DNA from: Amycolatopsis eburnea
Lineage (GTDB): Bacteria; Actinomycetota; Actinomycetes; Mycobacteriales; Pseudonocardiaceae
Assembly: GCF_003937945.1 (NCBI RefSeq)
Contig: NZ_RSEC01000058.1
Location: 434,001-498,000, forward strand
Length of the DNA: 64,000 nucleotides
Direction of reading: 5' to 3'
The position numbers were made by a program, and so were the translations under genes. Under the pieces are notes generated by a model. That model worked only from the letters and a program-made list of their open reading frames with translations, was not told the DNA's origin and made no database searches. This document shows, piece by piece, positions 63,366 to 64,000 of this stretch (position 1 is the first letter of the stretch; every line of letters begins with the position of its first letter).

Positions 63366-64000
63366 TCAGGGGTTCACCCAGCGGGGCGTCACGGCGCCGG
63401 ACTCGTAGGCGAGCACGACGAGCTGCGCCCGGTCGCGCGCGCCGGTCTTGGTCATGATGCGGCTGACGTGGGTCTTCGCCGTCGCCGGGCTGAGCGTGAG
63501 CTCGCGCGCGATTTCGTCGTTCGACAGACCCGCCGCGACCAGGGACAGCACTTCGCGTTCGCGGTCGGTGAGCCGGTCCAGCGCCGGCGGCGGCGACGGA
63601 CGCGTGCCGCGCGAAGCGAACTCCGAGATCAGCCGCCGCGTGATCGACGGTGCCAGCAGCGCGTCACCGCGGGCCACCACGCGCACCGCGTGGATCAGCT
63701 CCTCGGGCTCGGTGTCCTTGACCAGGAACCCGCTCGCGCCCGCGCGCAGGGCGCCGTAGACGTCCTCGTCGAGGTCGAACGTCGTAAGGATGACGACCTT
63801 ACAGTGTACGGCCGGGTCTTCGAGGAGGTGCCGCGTCGCGGCCAGGCCGTCGAGCACCGGCATGCGGATGTCCATCAGCACGACGTCCGGACGGTGCTCG
63901 TGCGCGGCCTGCAGCGCCTCGCGGCCGTCCGCGGCTTCGGCAACGACGGTGATGTCGTCCTCGCCGTCCAAAATGGACCGGAAGCCGGCCCGCACCAGCC
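63366..64000 (-). CDS. NarL/FixJ-type response regulator, 5'-truncated by window edge
   Basis: The frame runs off the right end of the window: upstream of the first possible start codon it continues as L-V-R-A-G-F, so the first dozen or so residues with the acidic pocket are missing. The receiver domain has VVLMDIRMPVLDGLAATRHL with the phospho-Asp and VVILTTFDLDEDVYGALRAGASGFLVKDT with the Thr and Lys. The LuxR-type helix-turn-helix is LTDREREVLSLVAAGLSNDEIARELTLSPATAKTHV. Its kinase is probably outside the window. It likely controls the downstream MMPL transporter. Confidence 0.93.
   Translation of the reverse strand, partial: LVRAGFRSILDGEDDITVVAEAADGREALQAAHEHRPDVVLMDIRMPVLDGLAATRHLLEDPAVHCKVVILTTFDLDEDVYGALRAGASGFLVKDTEPEELIHAVRVVARGDALLAPSITRRLISEFASRGTRPSPPPALDRLTDREREVLSLVAAGLSNDEIARELTLSPATAKTHVSRIMTKTGARDRAQLVVLAYESGAVTPRWVNP

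Overview
The window is very GC-rich actinobacterial chromosome with strong GC3 bias. Gene content and style (AccA1/AccD1/FadE19 leucine-catabolism operon, FadE23/FadE24-like pair, Mce3R-like double TetR, EspC/YbaB secretion module, MmyB-type XRE regulator, PucR regulator, LtrA, long intergenic hairpins) fit the Pseudonocardiaceae, most likely an Amycolatopsis-like organism. The genus is inferred from gene style, not from a marker gene. No rRNA, tRNA, CRISPR array, transposase or integrase was seen.

Layout. 1-13.2 kb: the 3' part of a sensor histidine kinase, an acyltransferase-3 membrane protein, alanine dehydrogenase, a divergent quinone-oxidoreductase-like gene with a palindromic promoter, a secreted M43-type metalloprotease, a PucR regulator, a methyltransferase, an FAD monooxygenase, and metY-metX for methionine synthesis. 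13.2-21.8 kb: an AurF-like diiron oxygenase with a divergent TetR gene, then a TetR gene, a secreted SGNH esterase and a three-gene operon for methylcrotonyl-CoA carboxylase plus isovaleryl-CoA dehydrogenase. Matching GTTAGCG/CGCTAAC operators lie at the TetR gene and at the operon. 22.0-24.3 kb: a type VII secretion-associated cassette (YbaB-like, EspC-like, large repeat-bearing effector-like protein). 24.4-33.1 kb: GNAT, SDR, PhaC-like hydrolase, a perfect 99-bp tandem duplication at the meeting point of two convergent genes, a peptidoglycan amidase, two acyl-CoA dehydrogenases, an XRE regulator behind a 28-bp perfect palindrome, and LtrA.

33.2-52.4 kb is the most unusual region. Two paralogous cassettes lie head to tail. 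Each has an EAD-VMAP adaptor, a MoxR AAA+ ATPase and a giant vWA/NB-ARC/TPR protein on the plus strand. Facing them on the minus strand are a HEXXH-motif peptide-modifying enzyme and, immediately upstream of it, a 62-residue ribosomal precursor peptide. The two precursors share a leader-like half and an almost invariant C-terminal HI-x-VTASGS-x-AKRV-(D/E). They resemble FxSxx-COOH precursors in the leader but lack the FxSxx tail, and no radical SAM enzyme is present. A nucleotidyl-cyclase-homology protein with a second EAD precedes cassette 1 and looks like its effector. The two adaptor genes share a conserved upstream element. I read this as a duplicated NTP-dependent conflict or signalling system coupled to a modified peptide.

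52.5-64 kb: a tandem-domain TetR regulator divergent from a fadA-fadB beta-oxidation operon, a secreted GH92 alpha-mannosidase, a second cyclase-homology protein anchored by one membrane helix and carrying two DUF3558-like sensor units, an MMPL transporter, and a NarL-type response regulator cut by the window end.
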